Both the position numbers and the translations under genes were made by a program. Below the pieces are notes generated by a model. That model was not told the DNA's origin and ran no database searches. It saw nothing but the letters and a program-made list of their open reading frames with translations. Shown piece by piece: positions 37,405 through 46,782 of a stretch of DNA of 64,000 nucleotides. Numbering within the stretch: the first letter of the stretch is position 1; each line of letters begins with the position of its first letter. The stretch is from a virus: the IMG/VR virus record IMGVR_UViG_3300042454_000021, positions 1 to 64,000 of that record; one strand, written 5' to 3'.

Positions 37405-37947
37405 ATGCTTGATAAAGTATATTTTGGAGGCACTTATGCATATAAGAATTTTATCAATGATGATGAGCGTTTAGAACTAGAGGAATGGATATTATCTAAA
37501 AAAGAATTAATGACTTTCTCTAGACCTATAAATTCTGAAGAAGATCAATATACCCCTGGATTAAAACGTCATTTCAAAGTGTTACATCCTGATGACGAGA
37601 AACCAGAAATATTTCATAGGGTAAGAAATAAATTATTAGATTTAGAAAACATAACAAACCCTCTTCCTGCACCTGGTAATCTTGATTGGATTGGTATTGT
37701 AGGAGAAGGCGCATACGTTGAGCCTCACTGCGACGCTAACTTTCCTAATTATTATACTGTCAGATATAATTTATTAGTATCTTTTCCAGATGCTGGTGGT
37801 AGACCTATATATGGTGATGAGATTCTTCCAGTAGAAGAAAAGATGTTATGGAGATGTGATGCTGGAATAGTTAAACATTCTTCAGAAATAGTTAAAGGTG
37901 ATAAGTTAAGGATTAATTTATCATATGGTTTTTCATTTGAATTTTAA
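37405..37947 (+). CDS. Fe(II)/2-oxoglutarate-type oxygenase (180 aa)
   Basis: A double-stranded beta-helix oxygenase candidate. YVEPHCDANF supplies the HxD metal pair, the distal His lies in IVKHSSE, and KLRINLSY gives the Arg that would bind 2-oxoglutarate. The layout resembles aspartyl/asparaginyl beta-hydroxylases. It starts 3 bases after the halogenase stop and is followed 8 bases later by another oxygenase, so it is in the same operon. Substrate unknown. Confidence 0.7.
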   Translation: MLDKVYFGGTYAYKNFINDDERLELEEWILSKKELMTFSRPINSEEDQYTPGLKRHFKVLHPDDEKPEIFHRVRNKLLDLENITNPLPAPGNLDWIGIVGEGAYVEPHCDANFPNYYTVRYNLLVSFPDAGGRPIYGDEILPVEEKMLWRCDAGIVKHSSEIVKGDKLRINLSYGFSFEF

Positions 37948-37955
37948 TAAACATA

Positions 37956-38543
37956 ATGGAATTAAAATTAGTATTTCCTGTACACAGTCAAAGTAATCCT
38001 TTAGGATTTTATGTATATAATGATTGTTTTACAGAAGAAGAATTAGGATGGATAGGTAACCTACAAAAATTATATGACGTACAGAAAGCATCAACTGGTT
38101 TTGGTGAGGATGAGGATGATATAAGGAAGTCAGATGTGAAATGGTTACATCATGATGATAAGACATATTGGTTATATAATCGTTTATCAAACGTTGCTAT
38201 GTTAGCTAATAAAGAAACATGGCAATTTGACATCCCTTCAATTTTAGATTCTATTCAATATACACAGTATTATGATGATGGGGGACATTACGATTGGCAT
38301 ATGGACAATGGTCCTTATCCTATGAATACAAGAAAGATTAGTATTACTGTTCAACTATCTGATCCTAACGATTATGAAGGTGGAGTGTTAGAATTAAATG
38401 TAGGGAATACAATAGTTCAAATGCCTAAAGAGAAAGGATGCGCTGTATTATTCCCTAGTTATATGTTACATAGAGTTACACCAGTAACAAAAGGGGTACG
38501 TAAAAGTCTTGTTCTTTGGGTGGGTGGTACAACTTTTAAATAA
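37956..38543 (+). CDS. PKHD-type Fe(II)/2OG hydroxylase, paralogue 1
   Basis: A 195-residue prolyl-4-hydroxylase-like protein. HYDWHMD gives the HxD iron ligands, MLHRVTP the distal His, and GVRKSLVLWVGG the Arg for 2-oxoglutarate. It is clearly homologous to the protein at 40090-40683 along its whole length (shared FTEEELGWIGNLQ/FTQEELEWIGNLQ, HHDDK, LDSIQYT). Relatives hydroxylate peptidyl residues or siderophore-related targets. Its position after a collagen-like fibre invites the idea of fibre hydroxylation, but the repeats hold little proline. Confidence 0.85.
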   Translation: MELKLVFPVHSQSNPLGFYVYNDCFTEEELGWIGNLQKLYDVQKASTGFGEDEDDIRKSDVKWLHHDDKTYWLYNRLSNVAMLANKETWQFDIPSILDSIQYTQYYDDGGHYDWHMDNGPYPMNTRKISITVQLSDPNDYEGGVLELNVGNTIVQMPKEKGCAVLFPSYMLHRVTPVTKGVRKSLVLWVGGTTFK

Positions 38544-38544
38544 T

Positions 38545-39132
38545 ATGGATTTTATATATAGAAAAAATAACTTCTTATCATCAGACATGTGTAATGATTT
38601 TATTACTATGTTTGAATCTTCTCCATTACGTAAGAGAGGATGTATTGCTACAAAAAATAAGATTGCTATTGAGGTTGATTATATAAAACAATCTACAGAC
38701 ATTACCTTTTGGCCTGACTTTTTAGATAACGAAGAGAATAAAAAAGAGTGGGGAGAACTAATATCTAAGTTTCAACGTAAGCTACAATTTGAAATTGATA
38801 ACTATGTTGAGAAATATGAGACTTTAGAAAACATGGATAGGTTTGTTTTAGAAGGTTATAATATGCAAAAATATGAACCTACTGAAGGCTTTCATCAATG
38901 GCATTGTGAAAGAGGAAATCCTAGTACAGCACAAAGGATGTTAGTCTTCATGGTGTATTTAAATGATCTTGATGATGGTGGAACTGAATTTAAATATCAA
39001 GAGCACACTGAGAAAGCAGAGGAAGGTAAATTATTAATATGGCCTACAGATTGGACTCACACACATCGTGGACAAATAAGTAAAACAGAAACTAAATATA
39101 TTTTAACAGGTTGGTATTCTTTTAAACCATAA
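38545..39132 (+). CDS. Fe(II)/2OG oxygenase with HxE ligand
   Basis: About 195 residues. I start it at the ATG at 38545, two bases after the upstream stop; a longer frame from 38509 overlaps that gene. The core reads FHQWHCERG, giving His and Glu in place of the usual HxD, then VYLNDLDDGGTEF, and distal WTHTHRG. This HxE variant is common in cyanophage and other marine-phage oxygenases. It lies in the tandem array of oxygenases. Confidence 0.8.
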   Translation: MDFIYRKNNFLSSDMCNDFITMFESSPLRKRGCIATKNKIAIEVDYIKQSTDITFWPDFLDNEENKKEWGELISKFQRKLQFEIDNYVEKYETLENMDRFVLEGYNMQKYEPTEGFHQWHCERGNPSTAQRMLVFMVYLNDLDDGGTEFKYQEHTEKAEEGKLLIWPTDWTHTHRGQISKTETKYILTGWYSFKP

Positions 39133-39133
39133 T

Positions 39134-39751
39134 ATGAAAGTTACAAGTAGCTTTAATAACTATTTAGTTATAGATGATTTTCTAAAAGAGGATGAATTAA
39201 AAAACGTTTGGTTAGAATTAGACTTCTTAACTAATAAATCTATAATGCTACCTCCTGAGAAATCTAGTAGTGCTAGGGATACATTAACTAACGTAATATT
39301 AAAAAAGAATAATGTTATATTTCTAGATGATGTATATCAAAACAGAGAGACATCACATATATTTAATGTATTTCAAAAATTACGTGGGGAAGAATTAACT
39401 GATATCATAGAAGATCTACCTCATGAATTTAAATATTTTAAATACATAGGACATGATCGTACATTTATTAGTTACTATGAGGATAGTGATTACTATAAAC
39501 CTCATGTTGATCAAGCAGTTTTAACATGTTTATATTGGTGTAATAAATCTCCAAAATCATTTGAAGGAGGTAATTTAACAATAGGTGATGAACAAACACA
39601 AATTGAATATAAGAATAACAGATTAGTTATATTCCCATCTTATAATATACATTCAGTAGATGTTATAAAGATGGCAGAAGATAACATACCATTTTCAGGA
39701 TGGGGAAGATATACAATAACTAAATTTTTATTTGTTAACCCTAAACCTTAA
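39134..39751 (+). CDS. Fe(II)/2OG oxygenase (205 aa)
   Basis: The motif YYKPHVDQAVLTCLYW supplies HxD. FEGGNLTIGD is the typical strand after it, SYNIHSVDV the distal His, and WGRYTITKFLF the Arg-bearing strand. It begins one base after the preceding gene and ends where the membrane protein begins. It is the fourth oxygenase in the array and is not closely similar to the PKHD pair, so the array arose by accretion as well as duplication. Confidence 0.78.
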   Translation: MKVTSSFNNYLVIDDFLKEDELKNVWLELDFLTNKSIMLPPEKSSSARDTLTNVILKKNNVIFLDDVYQNRETSHIFNVFQKLRGEELTDIIEDLPHEFKYFKYIGHDRTFISYYEDSDYYKPHVDQAVLTCLYWCNKSPKSFEGGNLTIGDEQTQIEYKNNRLVIFPSYNIHSVDVIKMAEDNIPFSGWGRYTITKFLFVNPKP

Positions 39752-40090
39752 ATGATGATCTATCCTATAGTATTTATAATTTACTTATTAGTTTTATATT
39801 ACTTAATAGGTAATGTAAAGATTATAGATAGATACAAGATGTATCTTTCAAAAGAATATTGGACAGACTACAATAGTATTGAGGCAGCTGCATGGTTGGC
39901 TAAAGCTGTCATCATTATCCCTGGACTTATATTTGGTGTAGAGATATGGTGGTTACACTTCTTGACATTAGCTACATCATCAGCTTTGATATGGGCTAGT
40001 ATGAGAAAGAGCCTACCTACATTGATTGCTTTTAACACTATCTGGATATGTATATCTTTAACAATTATAACTAGACACTTACTACTGTAA
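39752..40090 (+). CDS. Small multi-spanning membrane protein
   Basis: A 112-residue protein with hydrophobic segments at about 4-20, 46-66, 68-86 and 92-110, so three or four membrane helices. It begins with two Met codons, and either could be the start. It shares a base with the following hydroxylase start. It has no recognised family. Lying between two oxygenases, it may be a membrane anchor or transporter for the pathway, but this is only context. Confidence 0.65.
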   Translation: MMIYPIVFIIYLLVLYYLIGNVKIIDRYKMYLSKEYWTDYNSIEAAAWLAKAVIIIPGLIFGVEIWWLHFLTLATSSALIWASMRKSLPTLIAFNTIWICISLTIITRHLLL

Positions 40091-40683
40091 TGCTAATTAG
40101 ACCAACATTTGAAGCCAACCCAGAGTTTCGTCAGATAACTCCATATCATATCGCTAATGCCTTTACACAAGAGGAGTTAGAGTGGATAGGTAATTTACAA
40201 CAACTATACCCTTATCAAGATGCTAGTATAGGTGGAGATGAAACATCCCAACTAGATGAGTCTATTAGAAAGTCTAGAATAAAATGGATACATCATGATG
40301 ATAAATCATGGTGGGTGTATGATAAGTTAGTTAAACACATAGAAGAGGCAAACAAAACATGGGGCTTTGCAATCAATTCTATCATTGATTCTATTCAATA
40401 TACAGAATACTATGAAGGTGGTGGTCACTATGACTGGCACATGGACGTAGGAAATCATCCAATGAACAATAGAAAGATTAGTGTAACAATACAACTATCT
40501 TCTCCTGATGATTATGAAGGAGGCGATCTTGAGTTTTGGGTGGGAAGAACTCCAGATAAAGCACCTAGAGAACATTTGTTAGCAATCCTATTCCCTAGTT
40601 ATCTAATGCACAGAGTGACACCAATAACTAAGGGAGTAAGAAAGTCTTTAGTTGTTTGGGTAGGAGGGGATACATTTAGATAG
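40090..40683 (+). CDS. PKHD-type Fe(II)/2OG hydroxylase, paralogue 2
   Basis: A 197-residue homologue of the enzyme at 37956-38543. It keeps HYDWHMD, LMHRVTP and GVRKSLVVWVGG, so all iron and 2-oxoglutarate ligands are present. The N-terminal 25 residues and the loop after the HMD motif differ most, which suggests changed substrate choice after duplication. The last 36 bases overlap the end of the convergent glycosyltransferase gene. Confidence 0.85.
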   Translation: MLIRPTFEANPEFRQITPYHIANAFTQEELEWIGNLQQLYPYQDASIGGDETSQLDESIRKSRIKWIHHDDKSWWVYDKLVKHIEEANKTWGFAINSIIDSIQYTEYYEGGGHYDWHMDVGNHPMNNRKISVTIQLSSPDDYEGGDLEFWVGRTPDKAPREHLLAILFPSYLMHRVTPITKGVRKSLVVWVGGDTFR

Positions 40684-41736
40684 TACATCCTCTACAGAGA
40701 TTGTCTTATGACACTCATGTTGTCTAGGAGTATCTTCATGTTCAGGACACCAGTTCCAATCTCCCTTATTAAATCTAAACTTAGGATTGTTCCAACATCC
40801 ATTACATACGCTTCTGTTCTCTATACGTATACAATCAAACTCATGATTAGCTTCAGTGAAGTTTGCTATCATTGCTACCTTCACTTCCATAGCCCAAGCT
40901 AACCAGCTAAGCCCACTACTAAGTCCTATGTACACCTCACAGCTAGCAAGGATATCCATAATGTTTTCTAATGATTGATCTTGTGGTCTATGTACATTCT
41001 TTAAATCACAATCATCTTTAGAGAGTTCGTATACATCGTAGCCTAAAGTTATAAGTGTGTCTATAAGTTCTTGCCATTTGTCCCAAAGTTTTAGTTGTGC
41101 TGTAGACTTTACACTAATACATATATGTTTCTTGTCAGACTTAAAAGCCTTAGGTTTATAAGCTAACCTTGGTCTCATCTCTTTATATGAAAGATTCAAG
41201 ATATCTGTAGCTGATTGTTGTAATGGTATCGTGACAGGATTGTTAGGCTCCTTGTCTTTATCCCAGAACCATCCCAGCTGTGGCATAGCTATAATATTCT
41301 CAACTGTAGATCCTGGTTCAATAAACTCTAGTTCAGGATATGCATCTTTAAACAAAAAGTTTTTGAATGTTGACACAATAACTTTGCACTGGTAACGTTG
41401 TTGAAATTCTAATACGTAAGGCATCCATGCTATGGTGTCACCTAATGCTGCGCTATCAAAGCTAATGAATACACGTTTCCCTTTAAGATGATGTAAGAAA
41501 CTGATACGTTGTTTTAATACACCTTTATCATTTCTAATCTCTACAAAGAAGTTACCAATGTAACGTTTACTGCACTTCATCCACATGCCTTTCTTCAGGA
41601 CATCTTTATAGATTTCTGTACGTACGCCATTACGTTCTTCAACAAACGCACACTGATACTCTTTATCATCATAGCTATCTACTAATTCAAAGTAGAGACC
41701 ATCAATATTATATAGTTTAAAATCCATAATAGGCAT
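40648..41736 (-). CDS. TibC/Aah-like autotransporter O-heptosyltransferase (GT9)
   Basis: A 362-residue GT-B glycosyltransferase of the heptosyltransferase superfamily: SAALGDTIAWMP early, HICISVKSTAQLKLW at the start of the second domain, and IGLSSGLSWLAWAM near the C terminus. The end holds a Cys cluster, C311-x2-C314-x15-C330-x11-C342 (CNGCW, NWCPEH, HECHK), which matches the iron-binding finger known in TibC-type enzymes. Those add ADP-activated heptose to Ser in repeat-rich surface adhesins. No ADP-heptose pathway gene is visible here, so the donor would come from the host. Acceptors could be the Ser/Thr-rich fibres. It is the last gene of a minus-strand operon. Confidence 0.8.
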   Translation of the reverse strand: MPIMDFKLYNIDGLYFELVDSYDDKEYQCAFVEERNGVRTEIYKDVLKKGMWMKCSKRYIGNFFVEIRNDKGVLKQRISFLHHLKGKRVFISFDSAALGDTIAWMPYVLEFQQRYQCKVIVSTFKNFLFKDAYPELEFIEPGSTVENIIAMPQLGWFWDKDKEPNNPVTIPLQQSATDILNLSYKEMRPRLAYKPKAFKSDKKHICISVKSTAQLKLWDKWQELIDTLITLGYDVYELSKDDCDLKNVHRPQDQSLENIMDILASCEVYIGLSSGLSWLAWAMEVKVAMIANFTEANHEFDCIRIENRSVCNGCWNNPKFRFNKGDWNWCPEHEDTPRQHECHKTISVEDVLSKCIPSYPNN

Positions 41737-42727
41737 TTAGATATGCATTGGTTGTATCTTCACTAGTCCATTTCTGATTAATTATACTAACAGCATCATA
41801 GAATTTCTTTAATATCTTACATACTTGTAACCAGCTATGATCTTGACGTTTTATTAATTGTTCATTTCTCATAGCCCCATACTTATTACATACAGTTTGT
41901 ATACCTGTAACTACAGCTTGTGTTGTATTCTCTGGAAGATTATACATACCAGGTAGAGTGACATTAGATGTACCAACAATTGGTAACCCACAACTCATTG
42001 CTTCTAGTATAGAGAGATTAGGATGTCCATACTCTAAGAATGATGGAGCTAAGAAAAGTGTATGATCTTGATATAACTTAAGAGTTTCATCATCTGTAGG
42101 ATTTGTTAACTTTAAAGTTAACTTTTTATAATCCAAAAGATCTTTATGTCCTTCAAAGAATGCATTGTTATTCTCAGGACCAGCAATAGTTATAGGAAGA
42201 TTAAGTCTTTGAGCTGCCTCTATTCCCCATCTAAATCCTTTTCTATCAATTGTACAATCACCTGCTAATCCATTGTTAGCTATCATCAATAAACTATGAT
42301 CTGTAGTAGTTTCTATAGATGGTTTGAAGAAGTCTGTGTTAACGCCATGTGGAAGATAGAACAACTTATCTGTACCATCAAAGTAATCAATGATGTGTTT
42401 ACTATGACATATAGATATAACAGATCCTTTAATAGCTGCTAAGTTATCCTTATACACACCACTATCTTTACCATACCATTCAGCATGATGATCATGTAGT
42501 GAGTAGATGTATGGTATATCTTTGTCACGCATGTCAATAGCTGTGTTAGCCATGTGTACATGAGCTAACATGTTTGGTTCTTTAACTACTTCATTCCAGT
42601 TTTTAATCTCTACGTCTACATCTAATAGTTTTAAGTTAGTAGTGTATTCCCAGATGATACGTTCTACAGCACCCCAACCATTAGGTGGGATGGTGATAAG
42701 TCCTGTTGCTACTTGTACAATTTTCAT
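41717..42727 (-). CDS. GT4-family glycosyltransferase
   Basis: A 336-residue GT-B enzyme. The N terminus, GLITIPPNGWGAVERII, is the acceptor-domain glycine loop. The C-terminal donor-binding region PSFLEYGHPNLSILEAMSCG contains the ExxxxxxE-type motif of family GT4. It is soluble with no signal peptide. It overlaps the downstream gene by 20 bases and the upstream one by 4, so translation is coupled. Sugar and acceptor are unknown. Confidence 0.85.
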   Translation of the reverse strand: MKIVQVATGLITIPPNGWGAVERIIWEYTTNLKLLDVDVEIKNWNEVVKEPNMLAHVHMANTAIDMRDKDIPYIYSLHDHHAEWYGKDSGVYKDNLAAIKGSVISICHSKHIIDYFDGTDKLFYLPHGVNTDFFKPSIETTTDHSLLMIANNGLAGDCTIDRKGFRWGIEAAQRLNLPITIAGPENNNAFFEGHKDLLDYKKLTLKLTNPTDDETLKLYQDHTLFLAPSFLEYGHPNLSILEAMSCGLPIVGTSNVTLPGMYNLPENTTQAVVTGIQTVCNKYGAMRNEQLIKRQDHSWLQVCKILKKFYDAVSIINQKWTSEDTTNAYLNAYYGF

Positions 42728-45366
42728 TTCTTTATGAATTCTTTATGTTGTTTGTCAATCAATGAATAACCATCTGCCTGTGTTGTAAGTCTTTTATGTA
42801 CAATTCCCATATCATAAGAACTGCTATAAAATATTTGGTTAAAATACATATCAGCTGCGTCCCATTTACTTAAACGCAGTTTTTCCTTTAAAAAGTTACT
42901 GACATAAGAAGGGAACATAATGCATTGTAATCCTATTAAATGATCTGTAACATACATATCTTCATCTACCTCTCTCACTACAGGACTCTGTGGCCATGCA
43001 AACTCTAATGTATCTTTGTCTCCAAAAGACATAAAGCCTATGTTGTTTTTTTCCAACATTAACGCACATTTTTCCACTTTGTGTATGAAATTTCCAACAT
43101 CTCCTTCAATTAAACAATCTCCCTCACAGACTATTATGTATTCGCAGTCATGCATTTCAGCCAATATGGCATTTTTGAATGCTTCATAGCAACCATAGTG
43201 TGCTGGCGTAAGCGCTGTGCTTCGCTCTCTGACTGTAGCCTCATCGAATAACTCCATTGAGATTGCTTGTGGTCTGTTACAGTTATGCTGGGGTGGAAGG
43301 CTGGCATAAGGGATATTCTGGTGGAGGATATACTCCCATCCATAAGCTTTGACTTCTTGTAATGAAGCTCTAGATAATCGTTCTCGTTCATCATTTAATG
43401 TAGTTTGAATGTGTACTAATTTAATTGTAGGTCTGTTCTTATTTGCATTTGCCATTTGCTTTAAAATAATAGTTCCATCATGTTCATATCCATCTAGGAT
43501 ATATAACTCTTCTTTTATTGTCGTCCATTGATCCACTATAAATAACTCTACTGTCTTGACATCATCAGGGATAGGTAACACTAATGTTTGTTTCTCTGAT
43601 AGAGTTATGGATGCAGCTGTAGTAGTATCACTATCATCAAATACAACTTCTATAACTCTATGATCATTATTGTATGAATGGAAATAGAATACATTCTGAC
43701 CAGATATTTGTTCCTTTAGTATTCCATAATACTCACTGTTAGAAGACGTACCATGCCCACTGTGCTCTAGAAAAGTTTCCATATTTGGATACTCTACCCA
43801 CACCCCATTAGTCTTCTGCACCTTCTTCATCATGTAATCTTCTAAGAAGTTCTGAGCTCCTATAGATTCACATAGTTTATTATACTCTTCTGGTGTACGT
43901 ACATCATCTAATAGCTTACCTACAAAGTCTGTATTGAAGAACATACCATTGGTTTGTATACCCTTACCAAATGGTGTATTCAATGTAGCTAGTACAGCTT
44001 GCCATTCACTAGTTAATTTACTAAACCCATTATAGATAGCAGGGAAGTCCTTTTCATCTAGCTCTATATCAAATGTTACATAGAACATCTTATTGAACCC
44101 AAATGCTTTGGCTGCCTTACCTGCATTAATCAAGTTAGTTAGAACAGTGAGAGACTGGTTACTATTTCCAGTTATCTTCATCTCCACCTTAGCTTGTTCA
44201 TCTTCACGATAGAATCTATTGTAGTAGCTATGATGTGTCAAAGGATTGTGTTGATCATAGATGTAATAGTCTACCATTTCCTGTATCTTCTTAGGTACAG
44301 GATAATGACTCACTAACATGATTGGTCTATCCAACTTCTTAGCGCTATTGATGCAATCTATAGTTAGCTTAATCCTGGCATCAGTGTTTGGATAGGTGCC
44401 TATAACAATAAGCTGGTTATTCTTCTCTTGTAGGTTTAATATTTTTCTCATATTTATACTATCAGTATAACTATCGCCACTTAAATAAACTACATCTCTA
44501 TAGTCATCATACTTATTACAATATACATCTAGATTAAACATCATCTTAGGGATGTGTGGATACTCTAGCGCTTCTTTAATAGCTATTGGATTGAGCTCTT
44601 TGTTACCTCTATCTCCTCTAGATGTAAACAAGAACATGTCACAATCTTTTATAAAACTACTAACCCTATCTGATTCTCCATGTACTATACAGTTCTCAGG
44701 AAGATCTTCCATTAATGGTTTCCAATAGCTCTCAAAGTTACCAGCTTGATTACCTAAGAAGTGAAACTTTATATTGTAGTTTATAAGATGTCTAGCTATC
44801 TCTATAGCATAGGCTTGATTCTTACGTGGTGTCCACAGTCCCACTATACAAACGTCAAGGTATTGCTTTACTTTTGGTTCCCTTTTGTCAAGCTTTAGAT
44901 TGACAGGATATTCAATAACTTCCATAGGTACATCCAAGTGAGCATACTTGAAGATGTTATAAGCACTAACAAATACAAAGCTATCAGGCATCCATCTTTT
45001 CTCACTAGGAGGAAATGAACTATCATGTGTAGTTTCTACAATACGATATGTTCTGTCTTCACTATATATTTCTCTAGTTAAATCATTATCCATAAACATC
45101 TCAGGAAACTCTTCCATAGAGATGACATCTGGATTGAAGGTATCGATAAAATCTAAAAGCTCTCTTTTGTTTTCTCCTAGAGATTTAAAGTTGTTTCCAA
45201 TCAAAGTTTGTACCTTCTTGCGCTGTACAACAAAGTTCCATGCAAGAAATGCATATTCCACCACCATGATTTCATAGTGGTCTCGTAACAATTTTACCTT
45301 ATTTAATGTTACCTGGGGTGCTCCTCCTGTACTAAAGTGTGGAGATATAATTAATAGCTTCTTCAT
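42724..45366 (-). CDS. Multi-domain glycosyltransferase (GT-B + GT-A + GT25-like)
   Basis: An 880-residue protein with three apparent catalytic parts. Residues 1-310 form a GT4-like GT-B domain (SPHFSTGGAPQVTLNKVK; FTSRGDRGNKELNPIAIKEA). About 310-540 look like a GT-A domain (VIGTYPNTDARIKLT; a possible metal site in FDIELDE). About 540-640 look like a beta-rich linker or sugar-binding domain. The C-terminal 240 residues (LTPAHYGCYEAFKNAI, then IIVCEGDCLIEGD) resemble GT25, the family of LPS and procollagen galactosyltransferases, with EGD where EDD is usual. Such fusions often make a short glycan stepwise. It overlaps both neighbours in the operon. Domain borders are my estimate. Confidence 0.75.
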   Translation of the reverse strand: MKKLLIISPHFSTGGAPQVTLNKVKLLRDHYEIMVVEYAFLAWNFVVQRKKVQTLIGNNFKSLGENKRELLDFIDTFNPDVISMEEFPEMFMDNDLTREIYSEDRTYRIVETTHDSSFPPSEKRWMPDSFVFVSAYNIFKYAHLDVPMEVIEYPVNLKLDKREPKVKQYLDVCIVGLWTPRKNQAYAIEIARHLINYNIKFHFLGNQAGNFESYWKPLMEDLPENCIVHGESDRVSSFIKDCDMFLFTSRGDRGNKELNPIAIKEALEYPHIPKMMFNLDVYCNKYDDYRDVVYLSGDSYTDSINMRKILNLQEKNNQLIVIGTYPNTDARIKLTIDCINSAKKLDRPIMLVSHYPVPKKIQEMVDYYIYDQHNPLTHHSYYNRFYREDEQAKVEMKITGNSNQSLTVLTNLINAGKAAKAFGFNKMFYVTFDIELDEKDFPAIYNGFSKLTSEWQAVLATLNTPFGKGIQTNGMFFNTDFVGKLLDDVRTPEEYNKLCESIGAQNFLEDYMMKKVQKTNGVWVEYPNMETFLEHSGHGTSSNSEYYGILKEQISGQNVFYFHSYNNDHRVIEVVFDDSDTTTAASITLSEKQTLVLPIPDDVKTVELFIVDQWTTIKEELYILDGYEHDGTIILKQMANANKNRPTIKLVHIQTTLNDERERLSRASLQEVKAYGWEYILHQNIPYASLPPQHNCNRPQAISMELFDEATVRERSTALTPAHYGCYEAFKNAILAEMHDCEYIIVCEGDCLIEGDVGNFIHKVEKCALMLEKNNIGFMSFGDKDTLEFAWPQSPVVREVDEDMYVTDHLIGLQCIMFPSYVSNFLKEKLRLSKWDAADMYFNQIFYSSSYDMGIVHKRLTTQADGYSLIDKQHKEFIKK

Positions 45367-46291
45367 AAACTTGATCTACTTCTGGATGACAATAAAACTT
45401 ATCTTTATTTTCAAGGCAACCTATTAAAGGTTGTACGCCTTGTACAGATCCCCACTCCTTAACTCCATATTTCATATCAGAACAACATTGTAGTGCGCAT
45501 GTACCAGCTACATACTTGTAGTTATGATACTGACCATGCACTGTTCTGTATGGAGCTCTGAAGTTAGGATTGAGTGACGAACCCAAGTGTATAATGGGAG
45601 TATTTGTAGTGCCAGCGAGATGTAACAATCCACTGTCCATAGTTATAAAACATGATGCATTATGTATAAGGTGATAACAATCTGATATAGATGTCTGATT
45701 CATTAGATTCATACCATGAGGTATGTCAAAATTAAATACAGGTTTGTCAACATTAAAGAAGCCAGTCTCACTGCTATCTTTACCAATACTAATGACATAA
45801 AACCCTGCATCATTAAGATGCTTAACAAGCTCCATCCATTTCTCAGCAGGCCATGTTCTATTAGGCCACGTACTTACAGGATGTATAAGTATATACTTAT
45901 GGGGTATATCAAATCTATTTGGTTCTATAGGACTGTATTCACAATACAACTCATATCTATCCAACATGAACCCTAATTGTATAGCATGATACTGACGTAT
46001 GTCGATAGTATTATGTTTCATTTCCACTCCTTTTTCATTCTTCTTACCTACATTGGTGAAGGAGTTATGCATAATGAAGTGTTCATTGAAATATTCCCAA
46101 TCGATTGACGTGGACTTGTAACTATTTTGTACGTATGGATTCTTTTTGAACAGCTCTGGTATAGGACTAACCACAGTTATATTCTGTTCATAGGCTCTAG
46201 ATAGTTTTCTTATAGTGGGCGTAGCACATATAAGATCTCCTAGAGCAGGACATTCACTAAGGTTTAGACAAATTGGTTTAGTAGTTGACAT
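45332..46291 (-). CDS. GT9 heptosyltransferase-like glycosyltransferase
   Basis: About 319 residues; I prefer the Met beginning MSTTKPICLNL over a start 24 bases upstream because GT9 proteins begin close to the first strand. CPALGDLICATPTIRKL is the first GT9 loop, ILIHPVSTWPNRTWPAEKW opens the donor domain, and TMDSGLLHLAGTTNTPIIHL is the conserved GT9 signature. A Cys-rich C terminus (TCALQCCSD, then IGCLENKDKFYCHPE) may bind metal as in the downstream TibC-like protein. The start overlaps the methyltransferase end. Confidence 0.82.
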   Translation of the reverse strand: MSTTKPICLNLSECPALGDLICATPTIRKLSRAYEQNITVVSPIPELFKKNPYVQNSYKSTSIDWEYFNEHFIMHNSFTNVGKKNEKGVEMKHNTIDIRQYHAIQLGFMLDRYELYCEYSPIEPNRFDIPHKYILIHPVSTWPNRTWPAEKWMELVKHLNDAGFYVISIGKDSSETGFFNVDKPVFNFDIPHGMNLMNQTSISDCYHLIHNASCFITMDSGLLHLAGTTNTPIIHLGSSLNPNFRAPYRTVHGQYHNYKYVAGTCALQCCSDMKYGVKEWGSVQGVQPLIGCLENKDKFYCHPEVDQVYEEAINYISTL

Positions 46292-46775
46292 AGTATCCAT
46301 ATTTATCATCGCCATATAATAATTTCAATGATGGATATCTACTAGCCATCTTATTGTATGTTAGATCTGGTTGATGATGTGTTTCGTGAATATTACCATA
46401 CTCTTCACCTTGCTCATATAAATAAGGTACAGCAATCAAACACTTCTTACCCAATGCATTAATCTTATCAATTAATGGTATTGCATTATCTAGTGTTAGA
46501 TGTTCTAATACATCTCCTAAGATTAGGTAATTGTAGGGATGAATATCAAACTTACATATGTCTTCTAAGAATACATTATCATAAAGATCTTGTAAATTAA
46601 ACTGATGAATGTAAGGTTCGTAAATTTCAACAGCATCTAAATGACATAGACCTTTTAACATCCTACCATAAGTGCCTGATCCAGGACCTACATCTAAGAC
46701 TTTAAAATCTTTATTTACTACAGAGAGTAAATGCTGTTCTACCTCTTCTTTAAATAGTGAGTAACTATAAGGCAT
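46278..46775 (-). CDS. SAM-dependent methyltransferase
   Basis: About 165 residues from the ATG at 46775 (MPYSYSLFKEE); a longer frame reaches 46823 but would run through the promoter region. FKVLDVGPGSGTYGRML is motif I of class I methyltransferases, and LILGDVLEHLTLDNAI is the post-motif II region seen in sugar and small-molecule methyltransferases (Methyltransf_23 type). It is the first gene of the minus-strand glycosylation operon, so a glycan O-methylation role is likely but unproven. Confidence 0.82.
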   Translation of the reverse strand: MPYSYSLFKEEVEQHLLSVVNKDFKVLDVGPGSGTYGRMLKGLCHLDAVEIYEPYIHQFNLQDLYDNVFLEDICKFDIHPYNYLILGDVLEHLTLDNAIPLIDKINALGKKCLIAVPYLYEQGEEYGNIHETHHQPDLTYNKMASRYPSLKLLYGDDKYGYYVNY

Positions 46776-46782
46776 ACTTTTG

